Source: Janthinobacterium lividum
Lineage (GTDB): Bacteria; Pseudomonadota; Gammaproteobacteria; Burkholderiales; Burkholderiaceae_D
Direction: 5' to 3'
Assembly: GCF_011601275.1 (NCBI RefSeq)
Contig: NZ_JAAOLY010000004.1
Coordinates: 303,662 to 367,661, forward strand
DNA: 64,000 nt
Shown here: positions 55,527 to 63,500 of the stretch, piece after piece
How positions within the stretch are numbered: the first letter of the stretch is position 1
How the letters are laid out: each line of letters opens with the position of its first letter
Program-made: the position numbers and the translations under genes
Notes under the pieces: generated by a model
What the model was told of the DNA's origin: nothing
Seen by the model: only the letters and a program-made list of their open reading frames with translations
Databases searched by the model: none

Positions 55527-56289
55527 GTTGTTCAACTGGCCTGTGCTGGCGCTGCTGGGCGTGGTGGCGGCGGGCACGTATTTCCAGACCGTCACGGGCT
55601 TTGGCCTGGGCATGATCGTCATGGGCGTGGCCAGCGGCCTGGGCCTGGCGCCCGTGCCCGCGCTGGCGGCCCTCGTCAGTTTGCTGTCGCTGGCCAATTG
55701 CCTCGTGGCCTTGCCCGGCGCCTTGCACCACCTGGACTGGCGCGCCATCCGCGCGGCCAGCATCGGCTTGCTGCCGGCCATGGCGGCCGGCGTATTGCTG
55801 TTGGGATACCTGGACCAGGCGTATGCGCCCGTCCTGAAACTGTTGCTGGGCGCGGCCATCGTGTATGGCGGTGTCAGCATCTTGCTGCAGGCGCCGCCGG
55901 GGCCGGGCGCGGCCGACAAGCGCAGCTTCTTCATCAGCGGCGTGTGCGGCGGCCTGTTCTCGGGCCTGTTTTCACTGGCCGGCCCGCCGCTCGTGTACCA
56001 GTTCTATCGCCAGGAAATGAGCCTGAAAACCATCCGCTACAGCCTGATCTTCTTGTTCGCCATCAGCGCGGGCGGGCGCTCGCTGATGGCGGGCAGCCAG
56101 GGCCAGCTGGACGCGAAAGTGCTGCTGCTATGCGCGCTGGCCTTGCCCGTGGGCGTGCTGGCCACCATGGCCGGCAAGCGCTACCCGCCGCCGATCGCCC
56201 AGCGCGGCATGCGCCGCATCGCGTTTGCCGTGCTGACCTTGATCGGTCTTTCCTTGATGGCGGCCGCCGTGCCGCAATTGTTCGGTTAA
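55516..56289 (+). CDS. TauE/SafE (TSUP) family sulfite or sulfonate exporter
   Basis: A 257-residue membrane protein with about eight helices and the TSUP family layout of two homologous halves: GTYFQTVTGFGLGMIVMG and GLFSGLFSLAGPPLVYQFY. TauE-type members remove sulfite or sulfoacetate made during sulfonate breakdown. The GTG at 55516 overlaps the pta stop, so it is translationally coupled to pta. The context (xsc-pta) makes sulfite the most likely substrate. Confidence 0.88.
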   Translation: MGAELFNWPVLALLGVVAAGTYFQTVTGFGLGMIVMGVASGLGLAPVPALAALVSLLSLANCLVALPGALHHLDWRAIRAASIGLLPAMAAGVLLLGYLDQAYAPVLKLLLGAAIVYGGVSILLQAPPGPGAADKRSFFISGVCGGLFSGLFSLAGPPLVYQFYRQEMSLKTIRYSLIFLFAISAGGRSLMAGSQGQLDAKVLLLCALALPVGVLATMAGKRYPPPIAQRGMRRIAFAVLTLIGLSLMAAAVPQLFG

Positions 56290-56369
56290 TCGTGCGGCGC
56301 TTGCAAAATATGCAAACAGCCTTTATATTCGCGGTTCTTTCTAGAACCTCTTCCTTACTGGAGCCAAAA

Positions 56370-56399
56370 GTGCCTCGCTTCTTCGCCATCACCTGCTAA
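56370..56399 (+). other. Possible 9-codon leader peptide upstream of the RNA-repair pair
   Basis: A GTG start with GGAG about 6 bases before it opens a frame for MPRFFAITC and stops. It ends in a Cys codon next to the stop. It lies 176 bases before the RNA ligase gene. It could be a translated leader, but a frame this short can arise by chance. The remaining 56290-56575 shows a TTGCA/TGCAA inverted repeat near 56303 and no other gene. Confidence 0.25.
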
Positions 56400-56575
56400 C
56401 GCTGACGAAATGCTCTTTGCAGCATCGTTCGGCGCGTTGACGCCCCCGATTGCTGCGGCACTGCTCTATCCGCACACGTATCCAAGACTACGCTCTTGAT
56501 CGTCCACGCCCGAACACGTCGTCAGCACCCCTGACCCTGTATGGACACGCCCCGGTGAACGCGGCGTGGGACGCT

Positions 56576-57463
56576 ATGTTTTTACAATCTTTACCCTTAT
56601 TCAAATACCCGCGCACGCCGCACCTGGAAGGCTCGCGCCTGCAGGACGGCGACGACGCTTCCGACCAGATGCCCCTGAAAAAGCTGGCCGGCCAATACGT
56701 CGTCATCGAGGAAAAAATCGATGGCGCCAACTCCGCCGTGTCGTTCAGCGATGCGGGCGAAGTGCTGCTGCAGTCGCGCGGCCATTACCTGGCGGGCGGC
56801 GGCAGCGAACGCCAGTTCAACCTGTTGAAACCGTGGGCGCATGCGCATGAACACGCCTTGCTGGGCTTGCTGGAAGACCAGTATGTGCTGTTTGGCGAAT
56901 GGTCGTACAGCAAGCATTCCGTGTTTTACGACCGGCTGCCCCATTACTTCAACGAGTTCGACGTGTATTGCCGCCGCAGCCAGATGTTTTTGTCGACGGC
57001 GCGCCGCCACGCCATGCTGGCCGGCTCGCCCGTGCTGTCCGTCCCCGTGCTGTATGCGGGATTGATGCCGACTTCGCCGAAACAACTGTGGCAACTGCTG
57101 CGCCATTCGCTGGCCAAGTCCCGTCTGTGGCGCGACGCTTTTGAAACCGTCGTGGCGCGCGAACGCCTGCCGCTGGATCTGTGCTGGAAGCAGACGGACA
57201 AGTCCGACCACGCGGAAGGCCTGTACCTGAAAGTGGAGGACGACGAGCAAGTGCTGGCGCGCTACAAGCTGGTGCGCCATGACTTTACGCAAACCATCCT
57301 CGACAGCGGCTCGCACCACAGCACGCGCCCCATGATTCCCAACCAGCTGGCCGACGGCGTTGACCTGTACGCGCCGCAGCCGCTCGTTACCTGGGAAAGC
57401 CTGGGCTTGCATACCTGCCGTTCGCTCGATGAACTGGCAGCTTTATCGAGGAGTACAACATGA
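56576..57463 (+). CDS. RNA ligase, Rnl2-like nucleotidyltransferase
   Basis: A 295-residue covalent nucleotidyltransferase. Motif I is EEKIDGANSAVSF with the AMP-accepting Lys47; motif IIIa is LFGEWSYSKHSVFYD (Glu108); motif IV is AEGLYLKVEDD; motif V is RYKLVRHDF. All key residues are present, so it should be active. It resembles the Rnl2/RNA-editing-ligase branch and joins 3'-OH to 5'-phosphate ends with ATP. The ATG at 56576 is chosen to start close to the conserved core. Its stop overlaps the start of the HD-kinase gene by 4 bases, so the two are made together. Confidence 0.87.
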   Translation: MFLQSLPLFKYPRTPHLEGSRLQDGDDASDQMPLKKLAGQYVVIEEKIDGANSAVSFSDAGEVLLQSRGHYLAGGGSERQFNLLKPWAHAHEHALLGLLEDQYVLFGEWSYSKHSVFYDRLPHYFNEFDVYCRRSQMFLSTARRHAMLAGSPVLSVPVLYAGLMPTSPKQLWQLLRHSLAKSRLWRDAFETVVARERLPLDLCWKQTDKSDHAEGLYLKVEDDEQVLARYKLVRHDFTQTILDSGSHHSTRPMIPNQLADGVDLYAPQPLVTWESLGLHTCRSLDELAALSRSTT

Positions 57464-58602
57464 TGAACTGGAAAACCCTGCAACAACTGGTGCCGCAAGC
57501 GGGCCAGTCGCCCGATTTCAATGCTTGCCTGGCCGCCTTCCCGCAGCTGGAACTGGCGAAGATGACGCCGCAAAACCCCGTCTATCACGCGGAAGGCGAT
57601 GTGTGGACGCATACCATGATGGTGGTGGAGTCCCTGCTGGGCATGCTTGAATATCAGCAAGCCACGCGCGCGGAACAGGAAATCGTATTTCTCGCCGCCT
57701 TGCTGCACGACGTGGCCAAGTGCAGCACCACGGTGATCGATCCGGTGACGGGCGCCATCGGCCAGCCCGGCCACTCGCGCAAGGGCGCCCTCGATGCGCG
57801 CATCGCCCTGTGGGATGGCGACGTGCCGTTTGCCGTGCGCGAGGAAATCTGCCGCCTGATCAATGTGCACCAGGTGCCGTTCTTTGCGCTGGAAACGTCG
57901 CGGCGCGGCGTCACGCCCGAGTTCACCGTGCGCGAACTGTCGTGGCAGGTCGATATCCGCTTGCTGGCCATGCTGGCCGAGGCCGATATCCGCGGCCGCA
58001 TCTGCCCCGATCCGCAGCGCATACTCGACGCCATCGAGCTGTTCCGCGAACTGGCGCGCGAGGAGGGCTGCTATGGCCAGCGGCGCGCATTCGTTGACGA
58101 TCACACGCGCGTGAAATATTTCCGTGGCGCCGAGGCGCATCCCGACTACCCGCTGTTCCAGGAACCGGGTTCGCACGTGATCGTCATGTCGGGCTTGCCC
58201 GCGTCGGGCAAGAATACGTGGGTGGAGAAGCACCATCCGCGCCTGCCCGTCGTGTCGTTCGACGATGCGCGGACGGCCTTGGGCTTGAAGCACGGCAAGA
58301 ACGAAGGCCAGGTGGGCGACTATGCGGAAGAGCGGGCGCGCGAACTGCTGCGCCGTAGCGAGCCGTTCGTGTGGAATGCCACGCACTTGTCCAAGCTGAT
58401 GCGCGAAAAGACGCTCAACCTGCTGTACAAATACCATGCGCAAGTGGAGCTCGTGTACCTGGAGCAGCCGCGCAAGGAGCTACTGCGGCGCAACGGCCAG
58501 CGCAACACGTCGCTCAGCAACAAGAAGCTGCAAGCGATGCTGTGGAACTGGGAAATCCCGTTGCCGATGGAAGCGCATGCCGTGCGTTACTGTGTCGACT
58601 AG
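57460..58602 (+). CDS. HD-Pnk: HD-domain phosphoesterase fused to polynucleotide kinase
   Basis: A 380-residue fusion. Residues about 40-200 form an HD domain: His51, the pair His83-Asp84 in LLHDVAK, and later His/Asp residues (NVHQVPFF, LAEADIRGR). Residues 240-380 form a P-loop kinase: GLPASGKNTW (245-254), the general-base Asp in SFDDAR (266-271), and an Arg-rich lid (LLRRNGQRNTS). This matches HD-Pnk enzymes such as the one studied from Runella, where the HD part removes 2',3'-cyclic or 2'/3'-phosphates and the kinase part phosphorylates 5'-OH ends. The partner ligase gene overlaps by 4 bases. GAGGAG precedes the start. Confidence 0.86.
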   Translation: MMNWKTLQQLVPQAGQSPDFNACLAAFPQLELAKMTPQNPVYHAEGDVWTHTMMVVESLLGMLEYQQATRAEQEIVFLAALLHDVAKCSTTVIDPVTGAIGQPGHSRKGALDARIALWDGDVPFAVREEICRLINVHQVPFFALETSRRGVTPEFTVRELSWQVDIRLLAMLAEADIRGRICPDPQRILDAIELFRELAREEGCYGQRRAFVDDHTRVKYFRGAEAHPDYPLFQEPGSHVIVMSGLPASGKNTWVEKHHPRLPVVSFDDARTALGLKHGKNEGQVGDYAEERARELLRRSEPFVWNATHLSKLMREKTLNLLYKYHAQVELVYLEQPRKELLRRNGQRNTSLSNKKLQAMLWNWEIPLPMEAHAVRYCVD

Positions 58603-58823
58603 CCCTGCAGCGCTCAAGCGCCGTCGAAAGCGCTTGACCGGGCGGGCGCCACGCGCCATGCTGGGCGCATGACACTTGTTTTCCCTTCCTTCCTGTAAGC
58701 CAGCCGCAGTGCCGCCCCGCTGGGGGCGGGCCGCTGCATGGCCATCTTTGATCTCATCACATCATCTGCGAGCGCTGCCGCCCCGGCATGGGGCGCGCCT
58801 GCGCTCGCCACAAGGAAAAGAAC

Positions 58824-59711
58824 ATGAAAACAATGCATCTCGCCGTCGCCGGCGCCTCCGGACAACTGGGCACCCTCGTCGTCAATGAACTCATCGAGCT
58901 GCGCGCCAGCCATCCGGGCATCACGCTTACCGCCATCACCCGCACACCCGACCGCCACCAGGCTTGGCTGGAGCAGGACATCGGCGTGCGCTTCGGCGAC
59001 TACGACCAGCCGCAGGGCCTGGCCGCCGCTTTCCACGGCGTCGAGCGCCTGCTGTTGATCAGTACGAACACCATCGACGGCACGGGACGGCGGCTGGCGC
59101 AGCACCGCCATGCCATCGAAGCGGCGCGCGAGGCCGGCGTCGGGCATATCGTCTACACCTCGTTCCTGCAGCCGGAAGAGGGCAAGAGCTCGCTGCTGAA
59201 CGACGACCACCGGTCCACGGAAGCGTTGCTGAAAGAGAGCGGCATCGGCCACACGATCTTGCGCAATGCGTTTTACCAGGACTTGCTGCTGGTGGTGCTC
59301 GGTACCGCGGCCGTGGATGGCCAGTTGCGCACGGCCATGGGACAAGGCCATGTGTCGTACGTGGCGCGCGAGGATTGTGCCCATGCGGCCGCCGCGGCGC
59401 TATCGGATGGCTACCTTGGCAGCCGCATCCTGGACATTACTGGCCCGGCCGCCCTCGATGCGCAGGAGCTGGCGGCCATCGCCGCCCAGGTATTCGGCAG
59501 GTCCGTCGAGGTCGTGGCTCTCGATGCGGAAGAGCGCGTGCGCCATTTCATTACCGGCGGCATGCCGGCGCCGATGGCGCAGATGCTGGCGGGCATCGAG
59601 CGCTGGCTGGCCACCGATGCCATGCACATTGTCAGTGACGACTATGGCGCGTTGACGGGCAGGCAAGCGTCGCCCGTGCAAGCCTTCCTGCAGGCGCTTG
59701 CGTCGGCATAA
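58824..59711 (+). CDS. NmrA-like NAD(P)-binding oxidoreductase (QorB type)
   Basis: A 295-residue atypical short-chain dehydrogenase: cofactor loop VAGASGQLGTLVVNEL, FGDYDQPQGLAAAFHGVERL, LLISTNTIDGTGRRLAQH and HTILRNAFYQDLLL. It matches NmrA/QOR2-type NAD(P)H:quinone oxidoreductases. AAGGA supports the start. It follows the RNA-repair pair by 220 bases and faces the CobT-like gene with only 3 bases between stops. No functional link with either is clear. Confidence 0.87.
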   Translation: MKTMHLAVAGASGQLGTLVVNELIELRASHPGITLTAITRTPDRHQAWLEQDIGVRFGDYDQPQGLAAAFHGVERLLLISTNTIDGTGRRLAQHRHAIEAAREAGVGHIVYTSFLQPEEGKSSLLNDDHRSTEALLKESGIGHTILRNAFYQDLLLVVLGTAAVDGQLRTAMGQGHVSYVAREDCAHAAAAALSDGYLGSRILDITGPAALDAQELAAIAAQVFGRSVEVVALDAEERVRHFITGGMPAPMAQMLAGIERWLATDAMHIVSDDYGALTGRQASPVQAFLQALASA

Positions 59712-59714
59712 CGA

Positions 59715-61445
59715 TCACTTTTTCCGTCCACTCAGCAACTGCGCGATCTCGCTGAACAGTTCATTGTTCAGCGAGGCGGGCAGGGTGGTGGCCAGGCTGC
59801 GGCTGTAGTAGGCGCCCAGGTCCAGGCCCAGCCCCAGGCCGCGGATTTCCACGGCGCCCTGCGCCTCGCGGTGCGCCACCACTTGTTTCAGATGTTGCGC
59901 CAAATAAAACTCGTCGTTGGCCAAATTCGTGGCCGTGTCCATCGGGCAACCGTCGGACACGACGAGCAGGATGCGCCGCCGTTCCGGGCGCGCCAGCATG
60001 CGCTTGCACGCCCAATCCACGGCTTCGCCATCGACGCCTTCGCGGTACAGGTCCGCTTTCAGCAGGGCCGCGATGTCGGGCCGCGCGCGGCGCCAGCTGG
60101 TATCGCCATCCTTGAAGACCATGTGCACGAGTTCATTCAAGCGGCCGGGGTTGGCGGGCGAGCGGGCGCGCATCCAGTCGCGCCTGGCTCGTCCTCCGTT
60201 CCACGCGCCCGTCGTAAAGCCCAGCAACTCCGTCTTGATGCCAGCCTGATCCAGCGCGCGCAGCAATATGTCGAGCAGCACGGCCACGGATTCCGCGTGC
60301 GTCTTCATGGAGCCGGAGCAGTCGACAAGAAAGGTGACGAGGCAATCGGCCTGGGGCAGGAATTGTTCCTTGCGAAACAGTCTGCGCTCTGACGGTGAGC
60401 TGATCAGCTGTGCCAGCCGGCGGCCGTCGATGTATCCCTCTTCCTCGCCAAACGACCAGCCGTCGCGCCGGGGCACGGCCAGCAATTGCGTGAAACGTCG
60501 CGCCAGGCGGGCCGTGTTGATGCCCAGGCTGGCGATGCGACCATCCATGCGTTCGCGGTATTCGAGCAGCAGGGCGCGGCGGACCAATTCACCCGCTTTT
60601 TCTTCGCGGTCGTATGCCGTGGAGTAGGCGTGGTAGCCGCCATCGCCATCGCTGAATGCGCGGCTCTCGCCCAGCGGGGCGGCATCGGGAAGGTGGTCGT
60701 TATCGCTGTCGAAGTCGAGCAGCAGCTTGAAGGCGGCCTGCGCCTTGGCGTCGCCTGCGTCGTCCTGGCCGCCATCGCGCGCCGATTGCGCGTCTTTCAG
60801 CATGGCATCGACGGCGTGGCTGATGGCCAGTGCATGGCGCGCAAAGGCTGCCTGGTCGGCGCGGTGGCGGCGCAACCCCGCCAGGTCGCCGCTCAGCGCG
60901 GAGGACACGGACCAGCGTGTCGCCTCGATAAAATCTTCCGTCTTTTCCAGCACGGGCCTGGCCGTCAGGCGCGACCAGCACATCTGAAATACTGTGTACA
61001 GCAGCAAGCCCGAAGCGCCTTCGGCCAGGCCGGAATTATAGAACGCGTGCGACCATGCCGTGAAACGGTGGCGCAGGTTGCCGATCACGCCAGCGTGCTG
61101 CTCGGGCGCAAGCGTTTCCACCCTTAACTGTTCCAGCAGTTCGAAGACGAGGCGCGCCACGGGTTCGACCGGGCACAAGGACTTGTGCAGGGCCGCATCC
61201 GTATGCAGCAGCCGCAGGGCCACGCTGTCGGCCGCGCCGCGCAAGGACGGCAAATCCTGCAGTGCCGCATCGGGCTGCAGATGGGCCGCATGGATGGGCA
61301 GCGGGCGGTGGCCGTCGTGCAGGCGCCTGCCCCGGTAGCGTATCGAGGGAGAACCGCTGAGTGCGCGGATGGCGCCCGCGCACAACTCGTCCGTTTCCTG
61401 CTGCTCGCGCGTGTAGGCGGCAGGCGCCGTTGCTTCGGCGCTCAT
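59715..61445 (-). CDS. CobT-like VWA-domain protein
   Basis: A 576-residue protein similar to CobT, the VWA subunit of aerobic cobaltochelatase. The N-terminal part is helical (RFTAWSHAFYNSGLAEG), the middle holds an acidic linker (LLLDFDSDNDHLPDAAP), and the C-terminus is a VWA domain with the MIDAS motif VDCSGSMKTHAESV, VVSDGCPMDTATNLAN and RGLGLGLDLGAYYSRS. It overlaps the CobS-like gene by 4 bases. The CobN subunit and other cobalamin genes are not in the window. It may therefore serve another metal or protein-remodelling task, like other MoxR/VWA pairs. Confidence 0.85.
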   Translation of the reverse strand: MSAEATAPAAYTREQQETDELCAGAIRALSGSPSIRYRGRRLHDGHRPLPIHAAHLQPDAALQDLPSLRGAADSVALRLLHTDAALHKSLCPVEPVARLVFELLEQLRVETLAPEQHAGVIGNLRHRFTAWSHAFYNSGLAEGASGLLLYTVFQMCWSRLTARPVLEKTEDFIEATRWSVSSALSGDLAGLRRHRADQAAFARHALAISHAVDAMLKDAQSARDGGQDDAGDAKAQAAFKLLLDFDSDNDHLPDAAPLGESRAFSDGDGGYHAYSTAYDREEKAGELVRRALLLEYRERMDGRIASLGINTARLARRFTQLLAVPRRDGWSFGEEEGYIDGRRLAQLISSPSERRLFRKEQFLPQADCLVTFLVDCSGSMKTHAESVAVLLDILLRALDQAGIKTELLGFTTGAWNGGRARRDWMRARSPANPGRLNELVHMVFKDGDTSWRRARPDIAALLKADLYREGVDGEAVDWACKRMLARPERRRILLVVSDGCPMDTATNLANDEFYLAQHLKQVVAHREAQGAVEIRGLGLGLDLGAYYSRSLATTLPASLNNELFSEIAQLLSGRKK

Positions 61446-62416
61446 GCCTGGCTCGCCAGCAATTCCTCATTGAAACAGCGCTGGTAATACTCGGCCACCA
61501 TGGGCCGCTCCGCCTCGTCGCATTTGTTGAGGAAGGACAGGCGGAAGGCCAAGGCCGGGTCGCGGAAGATCTGGCAGTTTTCCGCCCAGGTAATCACCGT
61601 GCGTGGCGACATCAGACAAGCCAGGTCGCCCGCCGCATAACCATGGCGCGTGAGGCTGGCCACGGCCACCATGCTGGCGGCCAGTTGGCGGCCCGCCTCG
61701 TCGTTCATGGCCGGGACCCGCGCCAGCACGATGGCCGTTTCCTCGTCCTGCGGCAAGTAGTTCAAAGTGGCAACGATATTCCAGCGGTCGATCTGCGCGT
61801 GGTTGAGCACTTGCGTGCCGTGGTACATGCCGTTCAAGTTGCCGAGGCCCACCGTGTTCGACGTGGCGAACAGGCGGAAGTGGGGATGGGGCGTGATGAC
61901 CCGGTTCTGGTCGAGCAGGGTGAACTTGCCGTCGCGCTCGAGGATGCGCTGGATGACGAACATCACGTCGGGGCGGCCCGCGTCGTACTCGTCGAAGATC
62001 AGGGCCACGGGCCGTTGCAGGGACCAGGGCACGATGCCTTCCTGGAATTGCGTCACCTGCTGCTGTTCGCGCAGCACGATGGCGTCCTTGCCGACCAGAT
62101 CCAGGCGGCTGATGTGGCCGTCGAGGTTGACCCGCACGCAAGGCCAGTTCAGGCGCGCCGCCACCTGCTCGATATGCGTGGACTTGCCCGTGCCGTGCAA
62201 GCCTTGCACCATCACGCGGCGGTTGTGGGTGAAGCCGGCCAGTATCGCCAGGGTCACATCCTTGTTGAAGCGGTAGGCGGGATCGATGTCGGGCACGTGC
62301 GGATCGCGTTCCGTGAAGACGGGCACGAGCAGGTCGCTGTCGATATGGAACAGGCTGCGCACGGACTGCAAGGTTTGCGCCGCTGCGGCGGGGGGATGTT
62401 GGCGTGAATCTGGCAC
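61442..62416 (-). CDS. CobS-like AAA+ ATPase (MoxR-related)
   Basis: A 324-residue AAA+ ATPase: Walker A GLHGTGKST (residues 72-80), Walker B VALIFDEYDAGRPD, sensor 1 FRLFATSNTVGLGN and an Arg-finger region RDPALAFRLSFLNKCDEAER. The N-terminus (DPHVPDIDPAYRFN) is typical of CobS. CobS and CobT form a ring complex that drives cobalt insertion by CobN, but relatives act as activases for other metalloenzymes. It follows the IclR gene by 40 bases on the same strand, so IclR-CobS-CobT is probably one operon facing away from the second xsc. Confidence 0.87.
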   Translation of the reverse strand: MPDSRQHPPAAAAQTLQSVRSLFHIDSDLLVPVFTERDPHVPDIDPAYRFNKDVTLAILAGFTHNRRVMVQGLHGTGKSTHIEQVAARLNWPCVRVNLDGHISRLDLVGKDAIVLREQQQVTQFQEGIVPWSLQRPVALIFDEYDAGRPDVMFVIQRILERDGKFTLLDQNRVITPHPHFRLFATSNTVGLGNLNGMYHGTQVLNHAQIDRWNIVATLNYLPQDEETAIVLARVPAMNDEAGRQLAASMVAVASLTRHGYAAGDLACLMSPRTVITWAENCQIFRDPALAFRLSFLNKCDEAERPMVAEYYQRCFNEELLASQA

Positions 62417-62456
62417 CTTGTTCTCCTGTGAAACCGCAGCATGGGCGCTACGGCGG

Positions 62457-63302
62457 TTATGAATGACCAGTTTGTAATGCGGCGTCGTCGTCCCCGCCCG
62501 TCGTCGGCATGGTTTCCGATTCGATGGCGGCCAGGGCTTGCGCGGCGCGTTGCAATGCTGGCAAGAAATGTAAAGCCTTGTCGTGCGTCAAGCGGATGAT
62601 GGGCGCCTGGATGGCCACGGCCAGATTCGAGCGGCCGTTCGGGTTCGGCACCAGCACGGCCACGCACAGCAGGCCGGGCAGGAATTCCTCGTCGTCCAGC
62701 GCATAGCCATTGCGGCGCACCAGTTCCAGTTCGCGCTCGAGCTTGACGGGGTCCGTTTCCGTCTTGTCCGTAAAGCGCGTCAATTCCATGTGGCCCAGCA
62801 GGCGACGCCGTTGCACGGGCGTCATTTGCGCCAGGAACAGCTTGCCGCTGGACGAGCAATGGGCCGGCACGCGCGAACCGGGATGCAGATAGAAGCGCAG
62901 CGGGGCCGCCGTTTCCACGCGGTCCAGGTACACCACTTCGCTGCCGCTGAAGGCCGTCAGGTTGCAGCTTTCGCCCACTTCCTCGACCAGCTGGCGCAAG
63001 ACCATGCGGCGGGCGCCATGGAAGGTGTTGTTAATCAAGAGGTTCGACGCCAGGCGGCGCAGGCGCACGCCCGTGCTGTAGTGGCGGCCATCGCTTTCGC
63101 GCTGCAGTACGCCCACGCTTTCCAACTGTTGCAGCATGCGGTGCAGGGTGGGCTTGGGCAAGCCCGTTTCTTCCACCAGCGCTTGCAGCGACAGCAACTG
63201 GTCTTTTTCAGCAATCACTTCCAGCAAAGCAAACAAACGCATCGTGGGCGTGTCGCCTTCCAGTTTTTCCGGCTCAAGTTTTGGGGGTGAAATCATGTCC
63301 AT
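62457..63302 (-). CDS. IclR-family transcription regulator
   Basis: A 281-residue IclR regulator: N-terminal winged helix (MRLFALLEVIAEKDQLLSLQ, then LPKPTLHRMLQQLESVGVLQ) and a C-terminal effector domain (ESCNLTAFSGSEVVYLDRVE, VPAHCSSSGKLFLAQ, GYALDDEEFLPGLLCVAVLV). GAGG lies 5 bases before the ATG at 63302. The frame is open further right, antisense to xsc; that part is not coding. It is divergent from the second xsc with a repeated operator-like motif between them. IclR proteins control sulfoacetate genes in other betaproteobacteria (SauR), so it is the likely xsc regulator. Confidence 0.9.
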   Translation of the reverse strand: MDMISPPKLEPEKLEGDTPTMRLFALLEVIAEKDQLLSLQALVEETGLPKPTLHRMLQQLESVGVLQRESDGRHYSTGVRLRRLASNLLINNTFHGARRMVLRQLVEEVGESCNLTAFSGSEVVYLDRVETAAPLRFYLHPGSRVPAHCSSSGKLFLAQMTPVQRRRLLGHMELTRFTDKTETDPVKLERELELVRRNGYALDDEEFLPGLLCVAVLVPNPNGRSNLAVAIQAPIIRLTHDKALHFLPALQRAAQALAAIESETMPTTGGDDDAALQTGHS

Positions 63303-63416
63303 GGTGGCCTCGGTTGTCTGTCTGAGTGTTATTTCATTTTCGAACTCAAATTGTACCGTTTCCTCGAAATTCTGTTTGACTTTTGATTGCCGAACGCTTA
63401 AATTGAATTGTATATC

Positions 63417-63445
63417 AAATTTCGGAACAAAATATACCGTTTTTT
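63417..63445. promoter_or_regulatory. Candidate IclR-type operator upstream of the second xsc
   Basis: AAATTTCGG (63417-63425) and CCGTTTTTT (63437-63445) flank AACAAAATATA. The core is identical to the site at 52554-52571, and a further stretch to its left (TTAAATTG, TCAAAT) is also shared. It lies between the divergent IclR and xsc genes. Confidence 0.6.
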
Positions 63446-63500
63446 GATAAATAAGTTTATAACTTTGCTGAAACTCATCACCACAGATCAGGAGACACCC

